Source: Candidatus Latescibacter sp. (GTDB lineage: Bacteria; Latescibacterota; Latescibacteria; Latescibacterales; Latescibacteraceae). From it: a stretch of 32,469 nucleotides of DNA. The position numbers and the translations under genes are program-made. Positions within the stretch are counted from its first letter, which is position 1, and each line of letters opens with the position of its first letter. The DNA is taken from assembly GCA_030692375.1 (NCBI GenBank), contig JAUYCD010000213.1:1-32469 (forward strand), written 5' to 3'. This document shows, piece after piece, positions 17,557 to 27,457 of this stretch. A model generated the notes under the pieces. It worked only from the letters and a program-made list of their open reading frames with translations. It did no database searches and had not been told where the DNA came from.

Positions 17557-17599
17557 TTGGCAAACTCATTTACTATAATGATTTTATCACTAATACTCC

Positions 17600-20440
<2,841 letters not shown>

Positions 20441-20448
<8 letters not shown>

Positions 20449-21556
20449 TCAACCTCAGCGGCATGATAAGATAATAACATTCCTGCGATGTTTTTTCTCC
20501 GACAGGCCTTATAATACAGGCTGCGGTTGGTGTTTCAAGCTCCAAAACAAGCTCTTCGGTATCCACTGCGCGGAGTATCTGGGAAAGAAAATCCGCATTA
20601 TAGCCGATCACAATCGGTTCTCCGCTGTAATTGACCGGAAGCGTTTCTCTCGCCTCACCGCCGATATCCATATTCGATGTGGTTACTTCCATCTCGCCCG
20701 GGTTGATGGACATACGAATCTGATGAGTTATAGCGTTTGAAAGAACAGACACTCTTCGGACAACATCGGCGAATTCATCTGTGGATATATATACTTTCTT
20801 GGAATTTCCCAAAGGGATTACCTGTCTGAAATTGGGATAGGGTCCTTCGATAAGCTTTGAAAAGATAATGGTCGTTCCAAAATCGAACAGGATTACACCT
20901 TTTCCAAAAATCACATTCTTCAACTCCACACCAACAGAATGATACCGTACCACCTGGGCAAGAGTCTTAGGCGGAACGATCGACTCCATGGTATTTTCAC
21001 TTTCAATCCCCATTTTCTTTTCAAAAATTGCCAGACGGTGTCCATCGGTAGCCACCATCGACATACCTTCGGAATTAACCTGCCAATATACTCCTGTCAG
21101 AGCAAGCCTTGTTCTCTCGGAAGCTACTGAAAAACTGGTCTTATCCACCATTTCTACAAAATCAGCGCCGGAGAGTGCAACAGATATACCGTCAATAGTT
21201 TCCTTGAGAACAGGATAATCAGATGCGGATATCCCCATGATGCTGGCTTCTCCCTGTTTAAAACTAAGGCTGACACGCTCTTCATCTGTAGAAAGCGTCA
21301 CATCCTGTTCCGGCAGCTCGCGGATGATATTGAAAAACCTCTTGGCATTCACAGTTACCGCACCTTCTTCAAGAACAGTACAATCAAGAGAGGTGATGAT
21401 GGAGATATCCATATCCGTTCCGGAAACTGTGAGCATATTCCCTTCTGCTTTCATGAGAAAATTACTGAGAACAGGCAAAGTAGGTTTTTGAGGAACAACA
21501 TTAAAAACCCCTTGCAAACCATCAAAAAGTGACCCCCGACCGATTACAATTTTCAC
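20441..21556 (-). CDS. dnaN: DNA polymerase III beta subunit (sliding clamp)
   Basis: DnaN forms the ring that holds DNA polymerase III on DNA and binds many repair proteins. The 371-residue length is standard for three clamp domains. Recognisable segments include VVPQKPTLPVLSNFLMKAEG, TVNAKRFFNIIRELPEQDV, MVATDGHRLAIFEKKM, EGPYPNFRQVIP and the C-terminal peptide-binding-pocket end YYLIMPLRLND, close to the common MPMRL ending. The start is a GTG at 21556, preceded by AAGGAG 7 nt away. It overlaps dciA and is separated from dnaA by the 346-nt origin candidate, so it may have its own promoter there. Confidence 0.97.
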
Positions 21557-21902
21557 AGGAAATCTCCTTAAAATTTGTTTTATGTAATATATTATATATT
21601 ATGGTTAATTTCCAAGAAAAATATCGGTTTTTCTGTATGAAAAAAATGGTTGAAAACAAGATATAAACCTGATTAAAACTTCTTAAGAACTTGTTCAAAA
21701 ACCATTCTTTTTCCATAGCATTTTATTATATACCTTCATTCTTTTCTTTTTTAACCAATGAAAGCACAGAATATTCCATAAGAATAAACATTTTTTATTT
21801 TCATAACTACTTTAAAATTAATAACTTACATTATTATCAACATTATCAACACTTCTAGTACTATAGCTAGAAATAAAATACATATATATACTTAAGAAAG
21901 CC
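21557..21902. other. oriC: Candidate chromosomal origin (oriC) between dnaA and dnaN
   Basis: This 346-nt non-coding gap is the most AT-rich long stretch of the window. It carries two directly adjacent DnaA-box-like sites TTATCAACA (21834-21842 and 21843-21851), each one base from the TTATCCACA consensus. They are followed without spacer by triplets CTT-CTA-GTA-CTA-TAG-CTA-GAA (21852-21872), whose opposite strand reads as DnaA-trio-like repeats, then an AT-rich stretch (21873-21896) suited to unwinding. A second AT-only patch lies at about 21575-21600. The dnaA-dnaN interval is a common origin site. The call rests on motif and context; no strand-composition calculation was made. Confidence 0.65.
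21834..21851 (+). promoter_or_regulatory. Tandem DnaA-box variants
   Basis: Two abutting copies of TTATCAACA form an 18-nt direct repeat. The C-to-A change at the fifth-sixth position from TTATCCACA still leaves eight of nine consensus bases in each. Tight tandem spacing is typical of origin-proximal boxes that anchor DnaA filaments. Confidence 0.7.
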
Positions 21903-23312
21903 TTAAAAATCTGGATTCTTTGCTTTTTCAATTAAAGTGTGAACTTGTTTTTCAAGAGAAGAATCAGAAAGAATTTTTTTCTCCATGAACCGAATGGAAT
22001 GAATTACTGTGGAGTGATCGCGTCTTCCAAAATGCAGTCCGATGGTTTTCAGAGAGGAAGCAGTAAGTTGTTTAGAGAGATATATGGCGACATGACGAGC
22101 TATGGCGACTTCCTTATGACGGGATTCTCCGATTATTATGTTTGTGGAAAGAGAAAAATGGTCTGCAACCAATTTTTGGATATATTCTATCGTGATAAGT
22201 CTGGATGTTTTACGAATAGTGTCCCCAAGGATATTAACGGCCATATCGAGGGAAATATCCTGCCCGTGGAGAGAGGAATATGCAAGAAGACGGATCAGAG
22301 AACCTTCAAGTTCCCTGATATTGGAGGTAATATGTTCTGCTATAAACTCAGCTATGGAAGTATCTAGAATTACACCGTCGATTGTCGCTTTTTTCTGAAG
22401 AATGGCGATCCTGGTTTCAAAATCGGGAGGCTGGATGTCGGTTACCAGTCCCCATTGAAACCGGTTGATCAGACGATCTGCAAGACCTTTGAGCTGGGAG
22501 GGAGGACTATCCATGGTCAGAACAATTTGTTTGCCTTTCTGATGAAGGTCGTTAAATATATGAAAGAATTCTTCCTGAGTGCGTTCCTTGTTATTAAAAA
22601 ACTGTATATCATCAACGAGAAGAAGAGTGGCAGTGCGATAGTATTTAGAATATTGAGTAGTAAGCTTGTTTTGGATGGAAAGAATGAAATCCATGGTGAA
22701 CTTTTCACTCGACACATAAATAACACGGTTCATGTTACGGTTACTATTAACGGAGTTAAGGTAGTGATGCGCAATAGCCTGGAGAATATGTGTTTTGCCG
22801 AGACCGACGCCGCCATATATGACCAGGGGATTAAAGGCAGTGGTCCCGGGGGAATCTGCCACTGCTTTAGATGCGGCATAGGCAAACTGGTTGGAGTTAC
22901 CTACCACAAAAGTATCAAAGGTAAAACGGGAATTGAGAGTCAACTGATCCAGAAAGGCGTTATTGCTCTTAGATATAGTGTCGAAAGAAAATTCTGAAGA
23001 TTGAGGTTCTTCGGACAAAGATAAAGGAAGAAGAGATGATTCTTCATTTTTGTTTGAGGAATCTGTAAAAGAAAAATGAATCTGGACATCGTATCCGAGT
23101 ATGGAGCGACTGAGCGAAGTGATAAGAGGAAGATAGTGCTCCTCAAGCCAGCTTGAAAAATAAGGTTGTGGAACAGAAATAACTATAGTATTCTCAGTGA
23201 GTTCCTTGAGGGTAAGCGGTTTAAACCACGTGGTGAAGCTCTGTATGTTTACTCGTTCTTCAATGGCTTTAAGTAAACGGTCCCAGAATATGTTTTTCTC
23301 AATTAAGTTCAT
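21903..23312 (-). CDS. dnaA: Chromosomal replication initiator DnaA
   Basis: DnaA binds DnaA boxes, melts the origin and recruits the helicase. The 469-residue protein has domain I at the N-terminus (FWDRLLKAIEERVNIQSFTTWFKPL), a variable serine-rich linker, an AAA+ domain with Walker A GGVGLGKTHILQAIAHHY (about 167-184), Walker B LLLVDDIQFF (about 231-240) and arginine-bearing helices (RLINRFQWG). Domain IV has the DnaA signature VAIARHVAIYLSKQLT and LKTIGLHFGRRDHSTVIHS. I chose the ATG at 23312 because the protein then starts at domain I; the frame continues 14 codons upstream with a hydrophobic extension and no ribosome binding site. It is transcribed away from the divergent tRNA genes. 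Confidence 0.97.
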   Translation of the reverse strand: MNLIEKNIFWDRLLKAIEERVNIQSFTTWFKPLTLKELTENTIVISVPQPYFSSWLEEHYLPLITSLSRSILGYDVQIHFSFTDSSNKNEESSLLPLSLSEEPQSSEFSFDTISKSNNAFLDQLTLNSRFTFDTFVVGNSNQFAYAASKAVADSPGTTAFNPLVIYGGVGLGKTHILQAIAHHYLNSVNSNRNMNRVIYVSSEKFTMDFILSIQNKLTTQYSKYYRTATLLLVDDIQFFNNKERTQEEFFHIFNDLHQKGKQIVLTMDSPPSQLKGLADRLINRFQWGLVTDIQPPDFETRIAILQKKATIDGVILDTSIAEFIAEHITSNIRELEGSLIRLLAYSSLHGQDISLDMAVNILGDTIRKTSRLITIEYIQKLVADHFSLSTNIIIGESRHKEVAIARHVAIYLSKQLTASSLKTIGLHFGRRDHSTVIHSIRFMEKKILSDSSLEKQVHTLIEKAKNPDF

Positions 23313-23480
23313 AAAAATTACGATATTTAGGAAAAGAATGAGAGATTTGCACAATGTGAGAGAGGCAAGAAATAGCGGTCAAGCATCAAACCTTTCATAG
23401 CACAATAAATGCTTTTAAAAACTGACTGTCAAGTGAAAACAGAACCCTTTGAATTACTCTTTGTCTATTCTAAAAAAAAC

Positions 23481-23509
23481 TTGCATACAAAGTTTCGATA
23501 CTGTATAAT
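23481..23509 (+). promoter_or_regulatory. Sigma70-type promoter for the tRNA-corrinoid transcript
   Basis: A -35 hexamer TTGCAT (23481-23486) and a perfect -10 hexamer TATAAT (23504-23509) are separated by exactly 17 nt. The predicted start is about 7 nt downstream, roughly 15-20 nt before tRNA-Phe. No other promoter is visible before the corrinoid protein gene. Confidence 0.8.
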
Positions 23510-23533
23510 AACGTTCTTAAAAGAATGTATAGT

Positions 23534-23609
23534 GGCACCCTAGCTCAGTAGGTAGAGCAGTGGACTGAAAATCCATGTGTCCCCAGTTCAATTCTGGGGG
23601 GTGCCACCA
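23534..23609 (+). tRNA. tRNA-Phe (anticodon GAA)
   Basis: A complete 76-nt cloverleaf can be folded: acceptor stem GGCACCC/GGGTGCC, D-arm GCTC...GAGC, anticodon stem GTGGA/TCCAT with loop CTGAAAA (anticodon GAA), T-stem CCCAG/CTGGG with loop TTCAATT, discriminator A and an encoded CCA end. It lies 24 nt after a strong promoter and 22 nt before tRNA-Lys. Confidence 0.96.
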
Positions 23610-23631
23610 TTTTCGAATTTTCACGGATAGT

Positions 23632-23707
23632 GCGCCCATAGCTCAACTGGTAGAGCAGCAGACTCTTAATCTGTTGGTTCAAGGTTCGATTCCTTGTGGG
23701 CGTACCA
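23632..23707 (+). tRNA. tRNA-Lys (anticodon CTT)
   Basis: A 76-nt cloverleaf: acceptor GCGCCCA/TGGGCGT (first pair G-T wobble), D-arm GCTC...GAGC, anticodon stem GCAGA/TCTGT with loop CTCTTAA (anticodon CTT), T-arm CAAGG/CCTTG with loop TTCGATT, discriminator A, CCA encoded. It is the CUU-reading lysine species. Its 3' end is only 13 nt before the ribosome binding site of the corrinoid protein gene. Confidence 0.95.
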
Positions 23708-23732
23708 AAAATATGTCCTCCAGGAGGTGGGA

Positions 23733-24365
23733 ATGGCTGATTTTCAGGCGATTGCCGATGCTCTGATCAAGGGGCAGGCACCGAAGGTGAAAGAACTGGT
23801 CAGCGCCGCTATCAATGAAGGAGTAAAACCCGGGGAAATTCTTTCCGGGGGTTTGATAGCAGGCATGGCAGTAGTGGGTGAACGTTTTAAAAAGAACGAG
23901 ATTTATGTCCCTGAGGTACTGATCGCCGCTCGCGCCATGCATGCAGGTATGGATCTACTCAAACCGCTTCTTGCGGCAGCCGGGGTAAAACCAAAGGGCG
24001 TATTTGCGATAGGGACGGTGAAAGGAGATCTTCATGACATCGGAAAAAACCTGGTCATGATGATGATGGAGGGCGCAGGTTACCAGATCATGGATTTGGG
24101 TGTGGATGTAACGCCGGAAAAATTTGTACAGGCCATCAAGAACGGCGCCCAGATGATCGGATTGAGCGCCCTGCTCACCACAACCATGCCCTCCATGCGA
24201 AACACCATCGATGCAGTGAAAGCAGCAGGATTGAGAGATAAGGTGAAAATCCTGGTAGGAGGAGCGCCGTTGACACAGACCTATGCTGACGAAATAGGCG
24301 CTGACGGCTATTCTCCGGATGCTGCGACTGCCGTTGATATAGCGAACGAGATGATGGCAAAATAA
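23733..24365 (+). CDS. Corrinoid (cobalamin-binding) methyltransferase protein, MtaC/MtbC type
   Basis: This 210-residue protein carries a methyl group on a bound corrinoid cofactor in one-carbon transfer, passing it between a substrate-specific methyltransferase and an acceptor-methylating enzyme. An N-terminal helical cap (about 1-85, with GEILSGGLIAGMAVVGERFK and EVLIAARAMHAGM) precedes the Rossmann-like B12 domain with the DxHxxG motif GDLHDIGKN (98-106; His101 is the expected cobalt ligand), the SALLTTTM stretch and GGAPLTQTYADEIGADGYSPDA. AGGAGGTGGGA lies before the ATG at 23733. No partner MtaB/MtbA, methyltransferase or reductive activase is in the window, so the substrate is unknown. 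It seems to share the tRNA promoter and to end at the hairpin terminator at 24507. Confidence 0.92.
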   Translation: MADFQAIADALIKGQAPKVKELVSAAINEGVKPGEILSGGLIAGMAVVGERFKKNEIYVPEVLIAARAMHAGMDLLKPLLAAAGVKPKGVFAIGTVKGDLHDIGKNLVMMMMEGAGYQIMDLGVDVTPEKFVQAIKNGAQMIGLSALLTTTMPSMRNTIDAVKAAGLRDKVKILVGGAPLTQTYADEIGADGYSPDAATAVDIANEMMAK

Positions 24366-24402
24366 AAGTTCGGGCAGTGCGCGATTATACATGACGACAT
24401 AG

Positions 24403-24426
24403 ATGCCGAAACAAGTTCGGCATGAC
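24403..24426 (-). repeat. Palindromic intergenic repeat, family A, copy 3
   Basis: A 24-nt exact copy, in the same orientation as 4351-4374, immediately before a family B repeat. The two families lie 7 nt apart here, so this gap is a composite of two palindromic elements. Confidence 0.85.
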
Positions 24427-24433
24427 ACGTGTC

Positions 24434-24482
24434 ATCCTGAACTCGTTGCCGCTTCGCGGGAACGATAAAACCGTTTCAGGAT
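24434..24482 (+). repeat. Palindromic intergenic repeat, family B, copy 1
   Basis: This 49-nt imperfect palindrome is bounded by ATCCTGAA and TTTCAGGAT and has GCCGCTTCGCGGGAACG in its centre. It matches 32303-32351 in reverse orientation with about four mismatches. Confidence 0.85.
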
Positions 24483-24506
24483 CTATATATCAGCTAACTA
24501 GTACTG

Positions 24507-24533
24507 AAAGGCTCCGTTTTCGGAGCCTTTTTT
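24507..24533 (+). terminator. Rho-independent terminator, possibly bidirectional
   Basis: A perfect 10-bp stem AAAGGCTCCG/CGGAGCCTTT with loop TTTT is followed by further T residues, giving six in a row on the plus strand. It closes the tRNA-corrinoid transcript. In the other direction it lies just after the stop of the AI-2E transporter gene and ends in a shorter T run, so it may serve both. Confidence 0.9.
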
Positions 24534-24539
24534 GTGAAA

Positions 24540-25622
24540 TTAAAGGTTGGTATCGAGCTTGCGGTATAGAGAAAAAGAAGGTTTCGGAGGGCGGGAGAGT
24601 TCCGAATACAGGATTTCCAGAATCACTTTGAGGAGACTCACCGCCGGCACAATGAGGAACATGCCGAGAATACCCCCGATAACGGAACCCAGAGCGATGA
24701 GAAAGAGTACGAAGAGAGGATGCAAATTAGTTGATTTGGAAAAAACAATAGGCTGAATGAGGATATTGTCAACAAGGTGGATAACGAGAGACACCAGGAG
24801 AATGTAAATGTAGAGTATCTGGGGTGCTCCGGTCATGACGGCGATCAGAAAGGCAAACACGGTACCGAAGATGGGACCAATGTAAGGAACAAGATTGGTC
24901 GCCCCGGATAAAAAACCAACAATGATCGGATATTTGAGTTTTATAATCCAGAAACCGGCAGATGTTACGATGGAAAGAATCAAAACCCGGATAAACATCC
25001 CGCGGAGTATGAGACCAAACTGCTGATTGAGATTGAATATGAGATTGAGTGCCACCTCAAAATACCGGTTTGGGACATATTCGATCAGCTTTTTTTGCAT
25101 TCTCTGTTCATCGAGAAGGAAGAAAAAGGTGGCGAAAGGAATAATAAGCAGAAATGCAACGATTATGGAGAGGAAGGAAGGCACCTGGTTGATAAGGGAG
25201 AAAACATACACTCTCAGATTGTTTTCAGCGCCAGCAAATATTTCTTCCTGAGGAGCGAAAGAGAAAAGAAAGCTGGTATAACGGGAAAGAAATGCTTTTA
25301 CAGAAGAAATGGATGCACTGAAAACCTGGGAATATTTGTTGAAATTCTCCCGTACACCATAGAATTCATTCACCATCGCCGGTATGAAAAGAATGAAAAG
25401 CAGAACGGCTCCCCCGAAAGCTCCGATGAAAACAAGGGAAACCGCCAGGGTATGATTCATGCCGCGCTGTTCAAAGAAATTTACCGCAGGCTTCAAAACA
25501 AAAAGCAGGATGTAGGCAATGAGGAAAGGGGTAATAACCTCCCAAATATGCATGGATATATAAATAACAGCAAGGAGAATTACTCCTGCCAGAGAAAGTT
25601 TCAGAAGAACCCGCATACCCAT
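24540..25622 (-). CDS. AI-2E family transporter (PerM/YtvI-like membrane protein)
   Basis: The protein of about 360 residues belongs to the AI-2E transporter family (UPF0118), integral membrane proteins of roughly eight helices; characterised members export autoinducer-2 or act as ion or antiporters, so the substrate here is open. Visible features are two N-terminal helices (LSLAGVILLAVIYISM; ITPFLIAYILLFVLKPAVNFFEQRG), a long soluble segment, and the conserved C-terminal half with NLVPYIGPIFG, LVSLVIHLVDNILIQPIVF and LHPLFVLFLIALGSVIGGILGMFLIVPAVS. I chose the ATG at 25622, 4 nt after the stop of the cyclic-nucleotide-binding gene; 25646 and 25616 are alternatives. It forms a two-gene unit with that protein. 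Confidence 0.88.
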   Translation of the reverse strand: MGMRVLLKLSLAGVILLAVIYISMHIWEVITPFLIAYILLFVLKPAVNFFEQRGMNHTLAVSLVFIGAFGGAVLLFILFIPAMVNEFYGVRENFNKYSQVFSASISSVKAFLSRYTSFLFSFAPQEEIFAGAENNLRVYVFSLINQVPSFLSIIVAFLLIIPFATFFFLLDEQRMQKKLIEYVPNRYFEVALNLIFNLNQQFGLILRGMFIRVLILSIVTSAGFWIIKLKYPIIVGFLSGATNLVPYIGPIFGTVFAFLIAVMTGAPQILYIYILLVSLVIHLVDNILIQPIVFSKSTNLHPLFVLFLIALGSVIGGILGMFLIVPAVSLLKVILEILYSELSRPPKPSFSLYRKLDTNL

Positions 25623-25626
25623 TGTA

Positions 25627-26121
25627 TTACTTTCCGGGAATTTCATTGTAAATACGGAGCCTTTCCGCTACGATCTGCGAAAGGCGATATACGAGATGAA
25701 GCCCCAGACGGGGATCCGATTTCATAAGCTCAAGAAGATCATGACGGAAAAGGCCGAGCAGCGTGGTCTCTGTGGTCGAAACAACTGTCGCCGACCGTGG
25801 CGAATCATTGAGAAGAGATATTTCTCCAAAAAAGTCGCCGGTATTCATGGCCGCGATTTTTTTGCAGGTCAGATCCGGATATTCGCCATATACTTCACAA
25901 TTCCCTTCACGGATAATATAGAGACCTACGCCGGGGTCTCCCTGACGAAAAACTATTTCATCCTTGGAAAAATTTCTCACGTGCAGGAGAGCATGTATTT
26001 TACGCTTCTCACGGTTGCTGAGAAGGTCAAATACCGGCACCGTACTGAGGAAATCGATCTCATTCGCAAGATCAGAGCGATATTTTTTGAAAGGATTTCC
26101 CCAAAATGGATTACTGTCCAT
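25627..26121 (-). CDS. Cyclic nucleotide-binding domain protein
   Basis: The 164-residue protein consists of one cNMP-binding beta-barrel domain (about 25-150). It shows FSKDEIVFRQGDPGVGLYII and the phosphate-binding cassette GDFFGEISLLNDSPRSATVV, with Glu and Arg in the positions that contact ribose and phosphate. No helix-turn-helix follows, so it is not a CRP/FNR-type regulator; the C-terminal helix ends at LRIYNEIPGK. The ATG at 26121 has GAGGAG upstream. It is followed after 4 nt by the AI-2E transporter, so it may sense a nucleotide signal and modulate that membrane protein. That link is inferred from gene order only. Confidence 0.87.
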   Translation of the reverse strand: MDSNPFWGNPFKKYRSDLANEIDFLSTVPVFDLLSNREKRKIHALLHVRNFSKDEIVFRQGDPGVGLYIIREGNCEVYGEYPDLTCKKIAAMNTGDFFGEISLLNDSPRSATVVSTTETTLLGLFRHDLLELMKSDPRLGLHLVYRLSQIVAERLRIYNEIPGK

Positions 26122-26260
26122 GATTTGATCTCCTCTATTTTGGTGTATACTGTATTTTACAGTGAATTTGTAATTAAAACAAATTATTTTTATAAGAAAA
26201 AGGTTTTTTTACCAAATTATGCATGTAAAAGGGATTTTAGTCTCTGTGAGCGTTAAAACT

Positions 26261-26398
26261 ACAGCCCCCTAAATCCCCCAAAGGGGGACTTAAAAGACTG
26301 CAAGACAAGGCTTAATTGGTTTTTTTTAAAAAAGTTACACTTTCGCATTTTCTTCTTTACCACGAAAAGTCCCCCTTCGGGGGATTTAGGGGGCTGCC
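26261..26398. repeat. Nested inverted-repeat element (about 138 bp), CAGCCCCCTAAATCCCCC type
   Basis: Arms CAGCCCCCTAAATCCCCC (from 26264) and GGGGGATTTAGGGGGCTG (to 26396) are inverted copies of 18 nt. Each arm also closes its own hairpin (CCCCCAAAGGGGG on the left, CCCCCTTCGGGGG on the right). The AT-rich centre of about 75 nt has no coding capacity. The architecture, terminal inverted repeats around an AT-rich core, is MITE-like. The remainder of the gap 26122-26506 holds no gene that I can support. Confidence 0.85.
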
Positions 26399-26506
26399 TT
26401 CAAGAATTAATAATAAGTATTTGTTTAAAAAGAGTTAAGAAAATGCCATAGTAAGTTTGTGAATAATTTGGGTTACAAAGGGATTTTTAAAAAAAGGAGA
26501 AGTACA

Positions 26507-26836
26507 ATGGCTTCGATAAAGGAAATTCTTACAAAAAAAGATTTGGATGAGATGTTCCAGGATGAAAAGGCGCTGGTTTTTAAAAACAGTACCTACTGCG
26601 GTATCTCAAAGAATGCTATACGGGAATTCGAAAAATTCGTGGAAACAATAAAAGACACTTTTAAAGTTTATATCGTAGATGTCAATAAAAACCGTGACTT
26701 GTCAAAAGAAATTGCCGAAAGGACACAAATTAAGCACGAATCTCCGCAGATCATCCTTTTGGAAAAAGGAAAGGTCAAATGGAATGCATCTCACTGGACT
26801 ATCACATTTGACGCATGCAAGAAAGCGACGGAATAA
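26507..26836 (+). CDS. ytxJ: YtxJ-like bacillithiol-system thioredoxin-fold protein
   Basis: This 109-residue protein matches the YtxJ/monothiol-bacilliredoxin family, thioredoxin-fold proteins linked to bacillithiol redox chemistry. The active-site strand is LVFKNSTYCGISKNAIREFE (23-42) with a single cysteine, Cys31, followed by Gly-Ile-Ser, as in monothiol family members. The cis-proline loop is HESPQIILL (77-85), and the conserved C-terminal Ser-His-Trp reads WNASHWTIT. The ATG at 26507 has AAGGAG 7 nt upstream; the longer frame starting at 26459 lacks such support. Its stop codon directly touches the stop codon of the convergent tmk gene. The family implies, but does not prove, that the organism makes bacillithiol or a related thiol. 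Confidence 0.85.
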   Translation: MASIKEILTKKDLDEMFQDEKALVFKNSTYCGISKNAIREFEKFVETIKDTFKVYIVDVNKNRDLSKEIAERTQIKHESPQIILLEKGKVKWNASHWTITFDACKKATE

Positions 26837-27457
26837 TTAAAAACGTTTCAGTACTGTATTCACCTTTTGAAAAATTTCCTCTTCAATGACAGAAACACCC
26901 CTTGCGCCGTCGATGATAATAACCCTTTCAGGTTCCTCGCCGCCAAGCAGCAGGAACCCTTCACGCACCCGGTTCATGAATTCAACTCCTTCGACTTCAA
27001 GCCTGTCCGGGAGAGAAGTATGCCTCGTGAGAGCGACAAGAGGGTTACAGTCAATTACAAAGGTCATATCAGGCAAAAGTCCCCCAGTGGCGATCAGGTT
27101 CAATTCGCGTAAACGCTCAATTCCAAGGCCGCGGGCATATCCCTGATAGGCAATGGTGGAATCTATATACCGATCCATGAGGACAATGAAACCATCGTTG
27201 AGAGAAGGAACTATCCATTGAGCGGTAATCTGGGCCCGCGCAGCGAGATAAAGGAACAGCTCGGTAAGCGGAAACATGTCGGAATGCCCGTTGTCCAGGA
27301 GAATGGAACGAATCTTTTCACCAATGGCTGTACCGCCCGGCTCACGGTAAAGGCGGACCGGGTACCCGTGTGTTTCCAGACGTTTCTGCAAAAGAAGCGC
27401 CTGGGTTGATTTCCCGGAACCGTCAATTCCCTCAAATGTTATCAGAAGACCCTTCAT
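26837..27457 (-). CDS. tmk: Thymidylate kinase
   Basis: Tmk phosphorylates dTMP to dTDP in the cytoplasm. The 206-residue protein has the P-loop FEGIDGSGKSTQALLL at the N-terminus, the DR motif in VLMDRYIDSTIAYQGYARG and the LID-proximal segment near LPDRLEVEGVEF. The ATG at 27457 is chosen because AGAGG lies 6 nt upstream and homologues begin MKGLLITFEG. It overlaps the end of rsmI by 26 nt, so the two are translated from one message. In many bacteria tmk is followed by holB; here it ends against the convergent ytxJ gene with no space between the stop codons. Confidence 0.95.
   Translation of the reverse strand: MKGLLITFEGIDGSGKSTQALLLQKRLETHGYPVRLYREPGGTAIGEKIRSILLDNGHSDMFPLTELFLYLAARAQITAQWIVPSLNDGFIVLMDRYIDSTIAYQGYARGLGIERLRELNLIATGGLLPDMTFVIDCNPLVALTRHTSLPDRLEVEGVEFMNRVREGFLLLGGEEPERVIIIDGARGVSVIEEEIFQKVNTVLKRF

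Noticed and set aside
20780-20788. TGTGGATAT, a near DnaA box inside dnaN
   Set aside because: Single site with a mismatch in coding sequence, without further boxes nearby.
23200-23260. CACGTG core near 23228 as a third parS
   Set aside because: Flanks (AACCACGTGGTG) do not match the parS arms, and it lies in the dnaA coding sequence.
23313-23400. dnaA promoter, TTGACC-type hexamer on the minus strand
   Set aside because: The matching -10 hexamer at correct spacing is poor, so I do not list it as a feature.
26261-26398. CRISPR-like or riboswitch interpretation of the repeat-rich gap
   Set aside because: There are only two inverted arms with no regularly spaced direct repeats or spacers, and no known riboswitch core is visible.
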